This document shows positions 1 through 8,700 of a DNA stretch of 33,114 nt, piece by piece. Made by a program: the position numbers and the translations under genes. Below the pieces are notes generated by a model, which saw nothing but the letters and a program-made list of their open reading frames with translations, searched no databases and had not been told where the DNA came from. This stretch comes from Rubripirellula sp. Lineage in GTDB: Bacteria > Planctomycetota > Planctomycetia > Pirellulales > Pirellulaceae. The stretch lies in contig JAQWPZ010000062.1 in the NCBI GenBank assembly GCA_029245125.1, positions 1-33,114 on the forward strand. Reading direction: 5' to 3'. The first letter of the stretch is position 1, and each line of letters starts with the position of its first letter.

Positions 1-2217
1 ATTTTGCAAGGCCATCGAGATGTTCAGCGAGAGCTAGCTGACAGGGGGATACCGGCCTTCTTTCACATGCAACAACCGGGCGATCGTGGTCCACATCTTC
101 GCACGCTCACGCGTCAAGCGGCGGTATTGGTTTCTGAGGAGATGCCAGTCCAACCTCTCGAAGGATGGATGGAGCGGTTGGCGAGCGGAACGAATACCCC
201 GATAGCGATGGTCGATGCCTCTTGCGTCGTGCCCATCCCGATGGTCAAGAAGCCATTTACGCGTGCCTACGAATTCCGTGACGCAACTCGCGACATGTAC
301 GCCGAGCGAGTTGGCCTGCCATACGTCGAGCAGCCGATTGACTGCGAGACCTACTACGGACCGCTACCTTTCAAGCCGCTCGATTTGCAAAATGCGTCGT
401 TGTCAGATCTGATCGGCAAATCGAAGGTCGACCACGCGATCGCTCCTGTCAGTGATACGCCTGGTGGTTCTCGAGCCGGTTACGCTCGGTGGGAGAGCTT
501 CAAGAAGTACGGGCTTGACCATTATTCGAGCCGCCGCAATGACGCCGCGACGCACGACGGCGTTAGCCGGATGAGCGCCTACCTTCATTTCGGCATGGTC
601 AGCCCCATGCGGATCGCCCGCGAGGCTAACGAGCGAGGTGCCGAGAAATACTTAGACGAACTTTTGATCTGGCGAGAGCTTTCGTTCCACTTTTGCCACC
701 ACAACATCGATGTAATTGATTCGATCGATTCCCTGCCGAGTTGGGCTCAGAGAACGCTGGAGGATCATGCAGGCGATCCTCGCACTGCGAATTACGGATG
801 GGAGCAACTGGCGCGGGGTAGATCGGATCAGCCGCTTTGGGATGCTTGTCAGAGAGGTTTGCTCAAGCACGGTGAGATGCACAACAATGTTCGAATGACT
901 TGGGGAAAGGCATTCTTGCATTGGGCAAATAGTCCCGCCAAGGCAATGCGTTTAACGATGGACCTCAATCACCGGTACGCGCTCGATGGTCGTGACCCGA
1001 GCAGCTACGGTGGCGTCTTGTGGTGCTTCGGGCAATTCGACCGACCTTTCAAGCCTGAGAAGCCGGTTACCGGCATGGTCCGCGAGCGTTCGGTTGAGGA
1101 CCACCAGAAGCGAATCGACTTGGACCGCTATCTTCGCGTCGTTGATCGCCCCATCGCAGCGAAACTGCCAAAAGTCGCAGTAGTCGGGGCGGGCGTTGCA
1201 GGTTTGGTTTGTGGCCGGACTCTGTCTGACCATGGAATCGACGTGACAATCCTGGAGAAATCCCAGAGCGTCGGTGGCCGACTGGCGACACGCCGTTTGT
1301 CGGACCACAGCTTCACGCTCGATCACGGTGCTCAGTACTTCACTGCAAAAGATCAGCGGTTTTCTCGTTACGTTCAATGTTGGATATTACGCGGCCTTGT
1401 TGAGCCTTGGATGGGACGAATTGTCGAGCTTGATTCGAGCGGCGAAGTCATTGAGGAAAAGCTCGGTACGCCTCGATATGTCGGTGTCCCATCAATGAAC
1501 TCCATCGCGACACACCTCGCTGTAGACGTAGACGTGTCGCACGGCGTGAAGGTTGACCGTCTGCATCGCGGTAACGACGGCAAGTGGTTGGTGTTGGATG
1601 ACCAAGGACAGGAGCGGGGACGATACGATTCAGTGATTGTCAACTGTCCTCCCGCCCAGACCTTGCCGTTGGTCGCGGAAAGCGATTTTGCTGATGCTGT
1701 CAGCGAGGTAGAGATGCAGCCCTGTTGGGCCCTGCTCGTCGCAGCCAAGTCTTTAGCAACGCTTCCTTACGACGGCGCGTTTTTAAACGACGGGCCGATC
1801 TCTTGGATCTCCCGGAACGACAGGAAGCCGGGGCGAGACGAAACGCCATGCGTTGTGGCTCACGCGTCGCCTGAGTGGTCCAGGGAAAACTTGGAAATAG
1901 AACCGGATGAGGCACGGCGGAAGCTACGCTCGGCTCTTGAGAAGACTGTGGGCCAGCCGTTAGGTGACGTCCAATACGAATCCGCCCACCGCTGGCGATA
2001 CTCTGTTGCCTCCAACCCTCTGTCACAGGAGTGCCTCTGGGATCCGGTTTCTAGTTTGGGCGCCTGTGGCGACTGGTGCAACGGTTCTCGCATCGAAGGC
2101 GCGTTTCTTAGCGGTATGGCGATGGCCGGTTCGGTCTTGAGGCACTGGACGGTCGACAGAGCTGGCTACCAGGCTGAAGGGCCACAGCAGTTATCCCTGC
2201 TCTCCGATGTCAGCTGA
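1..2217 (+). CDS. Class II-like DNA photolyase fused to renalase-like FAD oxidoreductase (5' partial)
   Basis: The frame is open to the left edge, so the true start lies upstream; the first codons here (Ile-Leu-Gln-Gly-His-Arg) already look like the interior of a photolyase antenna domain, and perhaps 80-100 residues are missing. Numbering from nt 4, residues 1 to about 385 resemble a class II cyclobutane dimer photolyase: LIWRELSFHF (from about 221), an MHNNVRMTWGKAFLHW helix and DGRDPSSYGG (from 328), the FAD-binding core that repairs UV dimers with blue light. From residue 390 a second domain begins with a Rossmann motif VVGAGVAGLVCG, then an ExxxxxGGR FAD motif (LEKSQSVGGRLATRR), LDHGAQYFT, and a C-terminal GDWCNGSRIEGAFLSG second FAD contact. 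This pattern fits renalase-type amine oxidase-like flavoproteins. No stop or frameshift separates the halves. The oxidoreductase substrate is unknown. It converges on the glycyl-tRNA synthetase gene. Confidence 0.9.
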   Translation: MLQGHRDVQRELADRGIPAFFHMQQPGDRGPHLRTLTRQAAVLVSEEMPVQPLEGWMERLASGTNTPIAMVDASCVVPIPMVKKPFTRAYEFRDATRDMYAERVGLPYVEQPIDCETYYGPLPFKPLDLQNASLSDLIGKSKVDHAIAPVSDTPGGSRAGYARWESFKKYGLDHYSSRRNDAATHDGVSRMSAYLHFGMVSPMRIAREANERGAEKYLDELLIWRELSFHFCHHNIDVIDSIDSLPSWAQRTLEDHAGDPRTANYGWEQLARGRSDQPLWDACQRGLLKHGEMHNNVRMTWGKAFLHWANSPAKAMRLTMDLNHRYALDGRDPSSYGGVLWCFGQFDRPFKPEKPVTGMVRERSVEDHQKRIDLDRYLRVVDRPIAAKLPKVAVVGAGVAGLVCGRTLSDHGIDVTILEKSQSVGGRLATRRLSDHSFTLDHGAQYFTAKDQRFSRYVQCWILRGLVEPWMGRIVELDSSGEVIEEKLGTPRYVGVPSMNSIATHLAVDVDVSHGVKVDRLHRGNDGKWLVLDDQGQERGRYDSVIVNCPPAQTLPLVAESDFADAVSEVEMQPCWALLVAAKSLATLPYDGAFLNDGPISWISRNDRKPGRDETPCVVAHASPEWSRENLEIEPDEARRKLRSALEKTVGQPLGDVQYESAHRWRYSVASNPLSQECLWDPVSSLGACGDWCNGSRIEGAFLSGMAMAGSVLRHWTVDRAGYQAEGPQQLSLLSDVS

Positions 2218-2342
2218 CCGGTGAAAGCTTAAGGGTCGTTTTTGAGTCCGCCGGTCGCGGTTGTCTAAGCGGACCGAAGCGTTCGCAGTTTCATCGCGCG
2301 TACAAGCCCGAGTCTTTGCAAATATCAGCTGGAAAGCGTCAT

Positions 2343-2383
2343 CGGACGCACGCAGGAACGCAATCCTCACGTTCGTGCGTCCG
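2343..2383. terminator. Hairpin between convergent genes, possible bidirectional terminator
   Basis: A perfect 10-bp inverted repeat, CGGACGCACG at 2343-2352 and CGTGCGTCCG at 2374-2383, encloses a 21-nt loop that itself holds AGGA/TCCT. On the + strand it is followed by GTTTCGTTT, a weak T-rich tract. It lies 125 bp after the photolyase stop and 19 bp beyond the GlyRS stop, where a shared terminator for two converging genes is expected. Its terminator role is inferred from position and structure only. Confidence 0.55.
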
Positions 2384-2402
2384 GTTTCGTTTACCGATTC
2401 AC

Positions 2403-4028
2403 TTAGTGCGACTCAATTCGCTCGGTGATTTCAGCAACTAAGTCATCGATACGAACTCGTGACTGCTGCAGGCTGTCTCGGTCGCGGATAGTGACGGTTT
2501 TCTCGTTCAGAGATTCGGTGTCGATGGTGATGCAGTAGGGCGTCCCTGCTTCATCTTGACGGCGGTATCTTCTGCCGACCGCCCCCTTCTCATCGTAGAA
2601 CACGTTCATGTGCTTTTTGAGTTCGCCATAAATATCCTTCGCGACTTCTGGCATTCCGTCTTTTTTGACCAGTGGGAATACCGCTGCTTTGATCGGCGCT
2701 AAGCGAGGGTTCAGCTTCATTACTGTCCGGGTCTGCATATTTCCTTTTTCGTCAGGTGCTTCATCTTCGCTGTAGGCTTCACAGAGGAACGCAAGTGCTC
2801 CACGATCAGCGCCAGCGGATGGCTCAATCACGTGAGGTATATATCGTTCACCGGTCAGTTCATCACGGTAGCTTAGGTCCTTACCACTGCCTCGATGCTT
2901 TGGCTTGCCGTCCTCACCCAATTCGACTTCCATCCGTTGGCCTTTGGGGGTCTTGGGGTCTAGCTTTCCTTCCATATGGCTGCGAAGGTCAAAGTCACCG
3001 CGATGGGCGATTCCTTCGAGTTCGCCGTACTCGCCTTCGGGTAAGAACGGAAACGCGTACTCAATGTCGGCGGTTCCGATGCTGTAGTGAGCTAGTTCTT
3101 CCGTGTGGTGCTCACGCATGATCAACGAGTCACTCGACAGCCCTAGCGATGTGTACCACGCCAATCGGCGATCTCGCCAGAAACGATACCAATCTTGAGA
3201 TTGGTCTGGGTGGCAAAAGAACTCGATCTCCATCTGCTCGAACTCTCGAGATCGGAAGGTAAAGTTTCGAGGTGTGATTTCGTTACGGAAACTTTTTCCC
3301 ACTTGCCCGATTCCGAATGGAACTCGGACCCGACTGCTATCGAGCACATTTTTGAAGTTGACGAAGATGCCTTGCGCCGTCTCTGGTCGTAAGAACGTGA
3401 CATCGTCTTCACCCCCCAGCGCACCCAAGGTGGTTTTGAACATCAAGTTGAATTCTCGAGGTTCGGTCAGCGTATCAAGGTTCTTGGCGTCGGGGCCAAG
3501 GACATCCGTTGTCGAATCGAGTCGATCGAGTGTGATCGATTCCGTTCCCAGCGTAATTTTGTCTGCGTCTTTGTTGCGCAGCTTGAAGAATTTCATCGCG
3601 CGTCGGCGGACGTCGTCCGCTTCTTCTGCAGCCTCAGCCATCGTGGCGACGAAAATCTTCTTATCTCGGTATTCAACCCAGCGACCGCGAACCTGATCGA
3701 ACCGGTAGCGTCGTTTGGATTCTCGGCAGTCGATCATGTGATCGTGGAAGAGATCGTAGTGTCCGCTGCATTTCCAGACCTGCGGATGCATGATGATGGT
3801 GGAATCTAAACCGACCATTTCATAGGTGCTGGGAGTGTTTGCGGATGTCACCAGCTCATTGTGGCTGGTCAACATATCGCTCCACCAAGCGTCTTTGAGA
3901 TTTCGCTTCAGTTCGACTCCCAAGGGGCCATAGTCCCAGAAACCTTGGACCCCTCCGTAGATTTCGCTGGACTGAAACAGAAAGCCCCGTCGCTTGCAGA
4001 GCGACACGATTTTTTCCATCGATTTCAT
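2403..4028 (-). CDS. glyQS: Glycyl-tRNA synthetase, dimeric (alpha2) type
   Basis: Charges tRNA-Gly with glycine in the cytoplasm. The 541-residue single chain is of the eukaryote/archaea/Thermus-like dimeric type, not the split alpha/beta GlyQ+GlyS type. Visible landmarks: N-terminal YGGVQGFWDYGPLGVELK (about 24-41); RPETAQGIFVNF (214-225); class II motif 2 with FRNEI and REFEQMEIEFF (247-271); motif 3 EPSAGADRGALA with the ATP-contacting Arg at 409 (402-413); a C-terminal anticodon-binding domain starting about 440 (NPRLAPIKAAVFPL). The length is normal for the family. The first ATG (4028) gives MKSMEK; a second ATG three codons later is equally possible, since no strong ribosome-binding site is seen before either. 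It is the housekeeping copy as far as this window shows. Confidence 0.96.
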   Translation of the reverse strand: MKSMEKIVSLCKRRGFLFQSSEIYGGVQGFWDYGPLGVELKRNLKDAWWSDMLTSHNELVTSANTPSTYEMVGLDSTIIMHPQVWKCSGHYDLFHDHMIDCRESKRRYRFDQVRGRWVEYRDKKIFVATMAEAAEEADDVRRRAMKFFKLRNKDADKITLGTESITLDRLDSTTDVLGPDAKNLDTLTEPREFNLMFKTTLGALGGEDDVTFLRPETAQGIFVNFKNVLDSSRVRVPFGIGQVGKSFRNEITPRNFTFRSREFEQMEIEFFCHPDQSQDWYRFWRDRRLAWYTSLGLSSDSLIMREHHTEELAHYSIGTADIEYAFPFLPEGEYGELEGIAHRGDFDLRSHMEGKLDPKTPKGQRMEVELGEDGKPKHRGSGKDLSYRDELTGERYIPHVIEPSAGADRGALAFLCEAYSEDEAPDEKGNMQTRTVMKLNPRLAPIKAAVFPLVKKDGMPEVAKDIYGELKKHMNVFYDEKGAVGRRYRRQDEAGTPYCITIDTESLNEKTVTIRDRDSLQQSRVRIDDLVAEITERIESH

Positions 4029-4470
4029 GACTAAATGGCGTTTGGCGGTGAGAGAGGGCTGTGTTCGGTAAGGAGCGGGCTCGGTGGTGAAAAGGGCCGC
4101 TAATCGACCGAGAATGTACTGGTTTGGACTCGCTTCCCGTAGTCGGGTGCCTGATCTTCAGGTTACGTCGCCTTCAGGATTCGTATCTTGGAGATGCGTT
4201 AATCAGGGATCTACTGATACAGGGATGCACTGATACGGGGGACATCAGGGCTCGCTTACTCCATGGTCCAGAATCCCAATTTCAAGCCTGATCGGTAAGT
4301 TTCCTTCTTCCAGGCTGATTGCCATTGGTGTTGGCCTCTGGGCAGGGATGGAATCTTGATGATTTGAGATTCAGTCAATTCGACCCCAGTGAGAGGAAGA
4401 ACGCCGCAGGGGGGGCTGGGGAGCGACGTGGCCTATTTTGAATCGTTGATGGTTGATTTCGCAGGGTCGG
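4029..4470. other. Intergenic region between TPR lipoprotein and glyQS genes
   Basis: The gap of 442 bp lies downstream of the TPR gene and upstream of glyQS, both on the minus strand, so it should hold the glyQS promoter. I see no convincing coding frame, no RNA gene and no T-box-like leader. The only structure noted is a short degenerate 16-bp-period repeat at 4213-4244. Confidence 0.5.
4213..4244. repeat. Short 16-bp-period tandem repeat, about 2 copies
   Basis: ACTGATACAGGGATGC (4213-4228) is followed directly by ACTGATACGGGGGACA (4229-4244). Partial matches flank it on both sides (CAGGGATCT before, TCAGGG after). It sits about 190 bp upstream of the glyQS start and has no assigned function. 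Confidence 0.5.
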
Positions 4471-5211
4471 TTAGCGACTCATTGTCCCACTTTGGAAGTT
4501 CGTCTGGGTTGCGATTTGAGTTTGCCCGGCAGCGACCGCTGATTCGTAATTTGCACTGATTTGGCGACTGAGCATGGCGACGCGCTCGGTGACTTCTGGT
4601 TGCATATTGTTGATAGCGAGGCTTTGCTGATAGTTTCTCATTGCTTGCTCTAGATCTCCGTTTTGCTCCCGGAGACTTCCCAATGCCAGCCACGCCCGGG
4701 AATTGCCAGCGTCTCGCTGGACGGCATCCTCCAAGTACTTTTTGGCAACATCGCTCTTTCCGGCTTCTTCGTAGAGGCGAGCCAATTCGACCAGCGGATC
4801 GGCATAGCTTGGATTTTGAGCGGCCCAATTTTTCATCAGGTCAAAAGCTCGATCCGGTCGGCCGGTGTCGACCAGCAAGACAGCAAGTCCGCGGTGGCAC
4901 TCGACGTGATTGGGTTGATGGTCCAAGCATTGGTTGTACAGAGATTCAGCTTGAGCCAGTAAATTGGGATCGCGACGCTGATTTCCCAGGCGATGGTTGG
5001 TGGCGGCCAGATTGTAATAGCCGTCGGCATTTTCCGGGTCGGTTGCCACGACTTGCTGGAATTGCTGCAATGCGGCCGAATATTGACCTTGTTCGTAAAG
5101 CTGGGCCCCGGCAGTGTTTTGGCTACTTGCTGCCCACTGGCAACCGCTTGCAAGCAGCATTGGCAAAATAGCTATAATAATCCCCGTTTTGGGGGGTGTT
5201 ATCGTTGTCAT
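4471..5211 (-). CDS. TPR-repeat lipoprotein
   Basis: I chose the ATG at 5211, giving 246 residues, because it places a lipoprotein signal at the N-terminus: MTTITPPKTG, then a hydrophobic stretch IIIAILPMLL and a lipobox-like ASGC with the acceptor Cys at residue 24. Longer frames up to 5376 (including an ATG at 5250) would bury this signal behind a polar leader. The mature part holds several tetratricopeptide helix pairs: about residues 33-66 (AGAQLYEQGQYSAALQQF), then 76-105, 112-145, 146-180 (ELARLYEEAGKSDVAKKYLE) and 181-214 (ALGSLREQNGDLEQAMRNYQ), and ends in a Gln/Thr-rich tail. TPR lipoproteins scaffold protein complexes at membranes; no partner can be named here. It is divergent from the giant surface protein gene. 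Residue ranges are approximate. Confidence 0.9.
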   Translation of the reverse strand: MTTITPPKTGIIIAILPMLLASGCQWAASSQNTAGAQLYEQGQYSAALQQFQQVVATDPENADGYYNLAATNHRLGNQRRDPNLLAQAESLYNQCLDHQPNHVECHRGLAVLLVDTGRPDRAFDLMKNWAAQNPSYADPLVELARLYEEAGKSDVAKKYLEDAVQRDAGNSRAWLALGSLREQNGDLEQAMRNYQQSLAINNMQPEVTERVAMLSRQISANYESAVAAGQTQIATQTNFQSGTMSR

Positions 5212-5755
5212 TGTTGGCTTTGCTTGGCAAAAGGCATTCGTCGCAGCCATTGGAGCGGTCTTCCTGACGAGGGTGGCATAGTCCGGCCCCCGAGATGATT
5301 CGGGGCAATTCGGGGGGCGGTGGACCGACTGGCGAGTGCCACCGAGCCGATCACATGTTGATGGGGACCGTATCAACGGCAGATCAAACCTTGCAAGACC
5401 GGAACTTTTGCGGAGCTGGTGCAGTCAAACCAGCTCATTGGATCTGCGGGGCCACAGAAGCCCTTTAATCGCTTCAAACTGACCTAAACCCCGTACTGCA
5501 AGCGATTTTCGTTGCGTAATGGCGAGCCCTAACTACACTCCGAGGCAGGTCCAAAATTTGGAATCCTTTCACCTAATCCACGATGTGACCCGCGTCTTTT
5601 TCGTGATTTAAATATTGACCTTCGTTTCCCGAGGCGGCGGTCAAAGCTGATTCAAGGATGGCAGGCTGCTGGCGAAGGACGCTCCAGTGGCGTGTCGGGA
5701 ACTGAGTAAACATTTTTTAGCCAATTGACTTGGCACCTGAATACGAGGCTGCTTG
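5212..5755. other. Divergent intergenic region before the giant gene
   Basis: About 540 bp separate the TPR lipoprotein start (-) from the giant protein start (+), so promoters for both should be here. Two perfect short hairpins are visible: CCCCGA/TCGGGG (5288-5305, 6-nt loop) and GAGCTGGT/ACCAGCTC (5413-5436, 8-nt loop); neither is followed by a T-run, so they are not clear terminators. An AT-rich stretch around 5606-5620 (TTTAAATATT) is a candidate -10 area for the giant gene, without a confident -35. I see no coding frame or RNA gene. Confidence 0.45.
5745..5748 (+). promoter_or_regulatory. Ribosome-binding site deciding the giant gene start
   Basis: GAGG lies 7 nt before the ATG at 5756, a standard Shine-Dalgarno spacing. 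The in-frame TTG at 5753, one codon earlier, would leave only 4 nt, so the ATG is preferred. Confidence 0.6.
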
Positions 5756-8700
5756 ATGACTCTCCGTGACCCGAGTGTTCGCAACGGTATCAAAAAAGGC
5801 GATCGCAATCCGATCGACCGACTGCGTAGCAAACGTCGCCGTAAAGATCGGCGCTTGTTATCAGAAACGTTGGAGCAACGACAGCTTTTGGCTGGACCCG
5901 ACCTCGTCGGTATTCAGCAAAGAGCAGACGCATTGCTCAGCAGTGGAGAAGTCCTAAACACTCCGCCGCGTGAGCTGATCTTCCGTTTTGATGACAATTC
6001 TGATTTGGATCCGCTCACGCTCGCGAGCGGGATCAACATCACGAGGGCCGGTGACAACCGAAGCTTTGAATCAGCTTCGAGTATCACTGACTTCGGCACC
6101 GATGGCTCTGTGTTAGCGGAGTTCCGTTCGGCCGAAAGTGGCGTTCGTGGCAACGGCATTGAAGTTCGTCTTCGAAGCGAAGACCGTGGAACTGCGTCAC
6201 AGGCGGTTATCGTCACGGTCGATGATGCCAGGCAAATCGTCACGTTGGACCTGAACAACAACCCCAACCGCCCCTCGGTCGTGCGGGATTTGATCACTGC
6301 TGTTGCTAGTAGTCCTGCTGCGTCAGCTCTCATCGAAGTCGATCAGATTAGCGGGCCGTCTCTCGCACCCATCGGTCCATCCGTTGGTAGCGGTATCAAT
6401 GTTCTGTTGGATGGTGCGAACGCGGCACTTGCCGTAAGCGACTTGGGAACCAACAGTTCACTTCGTGCTCGTTTCACTGCAACGGTTAGCGGCGAGACCG
6501 GCGTCGGGACTTCCGTCTCCGTCAGCCGCGCGGATCTAGGCCTCGTGCCCGGACAGTTGCCGTTTGTTTCGGTTTCTGGCAGCTCCATTCAAGTTGTTCT
6601 CGATTCGACCGCTGGCCAAGAGTCGACCGCTGGCGATCTGATCGCAGCGTTGAACAACAATGCCGATTCGTCCCGCCTGTTGACTGCGAGACTGGAGGTT
6701 GGGTCCGAGTCGACTCCGCTTTTGAACACCCAGTTCTCACCACTCGTTTTGACGGGTGCGACCGATACCATTGTAAATCCAGGTTTCGTCGGCCTCGGTG
6801 ATACGCCTCACGAAGTGGTTTTCCGGTTCGCCGAAACACTGCCTCAGGACACCTACCAGATCGAGATCTTCGGAGCTGGTCCTCTGGCACTCCAGAATCT
6901 CGATGGTGAGTCTTTCAACAATGGTGTTGATTTTGGGACGAAGTTTTTGCTCGACAGTGCCCCGCAGGTTGCGGCAGTTGTGCCAGCACCGGTTCGTCGG
7001 GATGCAAATGGTTCGCTTAGCCCTGAATTGAACGTCATTGAGGTTTACCTGAATGAACAGGTGAGCAACGCTGAGGATCCAACCCTTTACGAATTGGTAT
7101 TCACACGCGATACCGTCAGCAACATCGATGATGTTGGATTTCATCCAGAACGCGTTTCCTTTGACCCCGTGTCACGGATTGCACGGTTGGAATTCGTGAA
7201 CGCGATGTCGCGTCTGCAGGACCCCGCTAATCCCGGTGAGTTTTTGACCGGTTCGGCACGACTGCGGATCGGGTCCGACCGTGCGATGCCTTCGGCACCA
7301 CAAGCAATCGATTTGACGCAAGAGCCCGGAGATTCTTTCGTCAACGCGGCTGACTCTGGGACGGACCCGAATCAACCTGGCAATGCGATCACGTTCACCG
7401 ACGCGATCAACGGTGTGGCCGGTGAAATCAAGTCATTGACAGTCAGCTCGACAATCGAAAATCCAACCGTGTACGGACTGGATTTCCCTGGCGGTGATGA
7501 AATGCCGGGTGTTCGGTCGATACGACCCGATGATCCATCGCGCCGAGATCGTACCGTCCCGCTTGATGTTTGGCGTGTGGATGGTGATCAGGAAGACGGG
7601 ATTTCAACCATCTTCTACGACTTCAAGGCCAACTGGCGTGGGGATGATCCAAATCGCGGGCTGTCGTTCGTGGCTGATCTGGACCAAACCTACTTCAACC
7701 TGATCACCGACGAGCAAAAGCAACGAGCGCGAGAAGTTCTGTCGCTTTACAGCGAGTATCTCGGTGTTCAGTTTGTGGAAACCGACGGAGTGCCGTTGGA
7801 TGATGCCGGAGAACCGTTGACCGAAAATCGATTCATTTCGATCGCGGTCGGTGAAATCTACGGTGCTGGAACCCAGCCGGTCGAAAACAGCGCCGTAGGC
7901 GGTATAACCGTAGCGACTCGTCCGCTGGATGATTTTGGCAACACGTATCTACATGATCAAGAATTTCTGGATACTGGCAACGAACTGCTGGTGATGGATT
8001 TCCAGGATTTTGATGAATCTACCGATGATCAAACGGGAGGAGAATTCTTCCGCGGTGCGATGCTCGGAATCGGCCAATTATTGGGTTACGGCTACGCTGA
8101 CCACCTGCCGCAACCGGTTACTCAAGCAACCGTATCAGTGTTGAATCCTGGTGATGACAATGAGCCGTCATTCCCAAGTCCCTCGGATATCGTCAACGGC
8201 CTGTATCTTTTGCGGCCTGAAAGTAATGACGTTGATCTGTACGAGTTCTCACTCGCACGTTCCGGCTCGATCAACATCCAAACGGTCGCTGAACGTCTCA
8301 GGAGCGCCAGTTCCCTCGACACAGCTTTGCGTTTGTACGAAGACATCGGTGATGGGAAATTCCAGGAAATCGCCGCGAACGATAATTACTTCAGCAGCGA
8401 TTCGTTGATCGAATTGGAGCTTTCGGCTGGGCGTTACGTGGTCGGTGTTAGTGCTACGGGCAACACCGTGTACGATCCGGCGATCAGTGGAAGCGGGATC
8501 GGCGGACGCACCGAAGGAGATTACGAGCTTCGGATCACTTTTGATGCGGATGGTGAACGTTCGATTGTTGATCAGTCGCAGATCGCACTCGATGGCGATG
8601 CGGATGGTGAAGCCGGTGGTGAATTTAACTTCTGGTTCATTCCATCCGATCCGACCCACACGGTTTACGTCGACAAAGCGTACACCGGCCCCCGCAGTGG

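Noticed and set aside
5212-5376. Longer N-terminus for the TPR protein
   Set aside because: It would bury a good lipoprotein signal with Cys 24; the added residues look like translated leader DNA with hairpins.
5413-5436. Hairpin GAGCTGGT/ACCAGCTC as a terminator
   Set aside because: It lies between two divergent genes, so no transcript should end there, and it lacks a T-run on either strand.
5461-5640. Possible tRNA or small RNA upstream of the giant gene
   Set aside because: No cloverleaf or TPsiC-like GGTTCGAATCC arm could be found; only unstructured intergenic sequence.
5730-5745. Sigma54-like TTGGCAC just before the giant gene
   Set aside because: The -12 GC element is not at the required spacing from the GG, and a start from here would leave almost no leader before the ATG at 5756.
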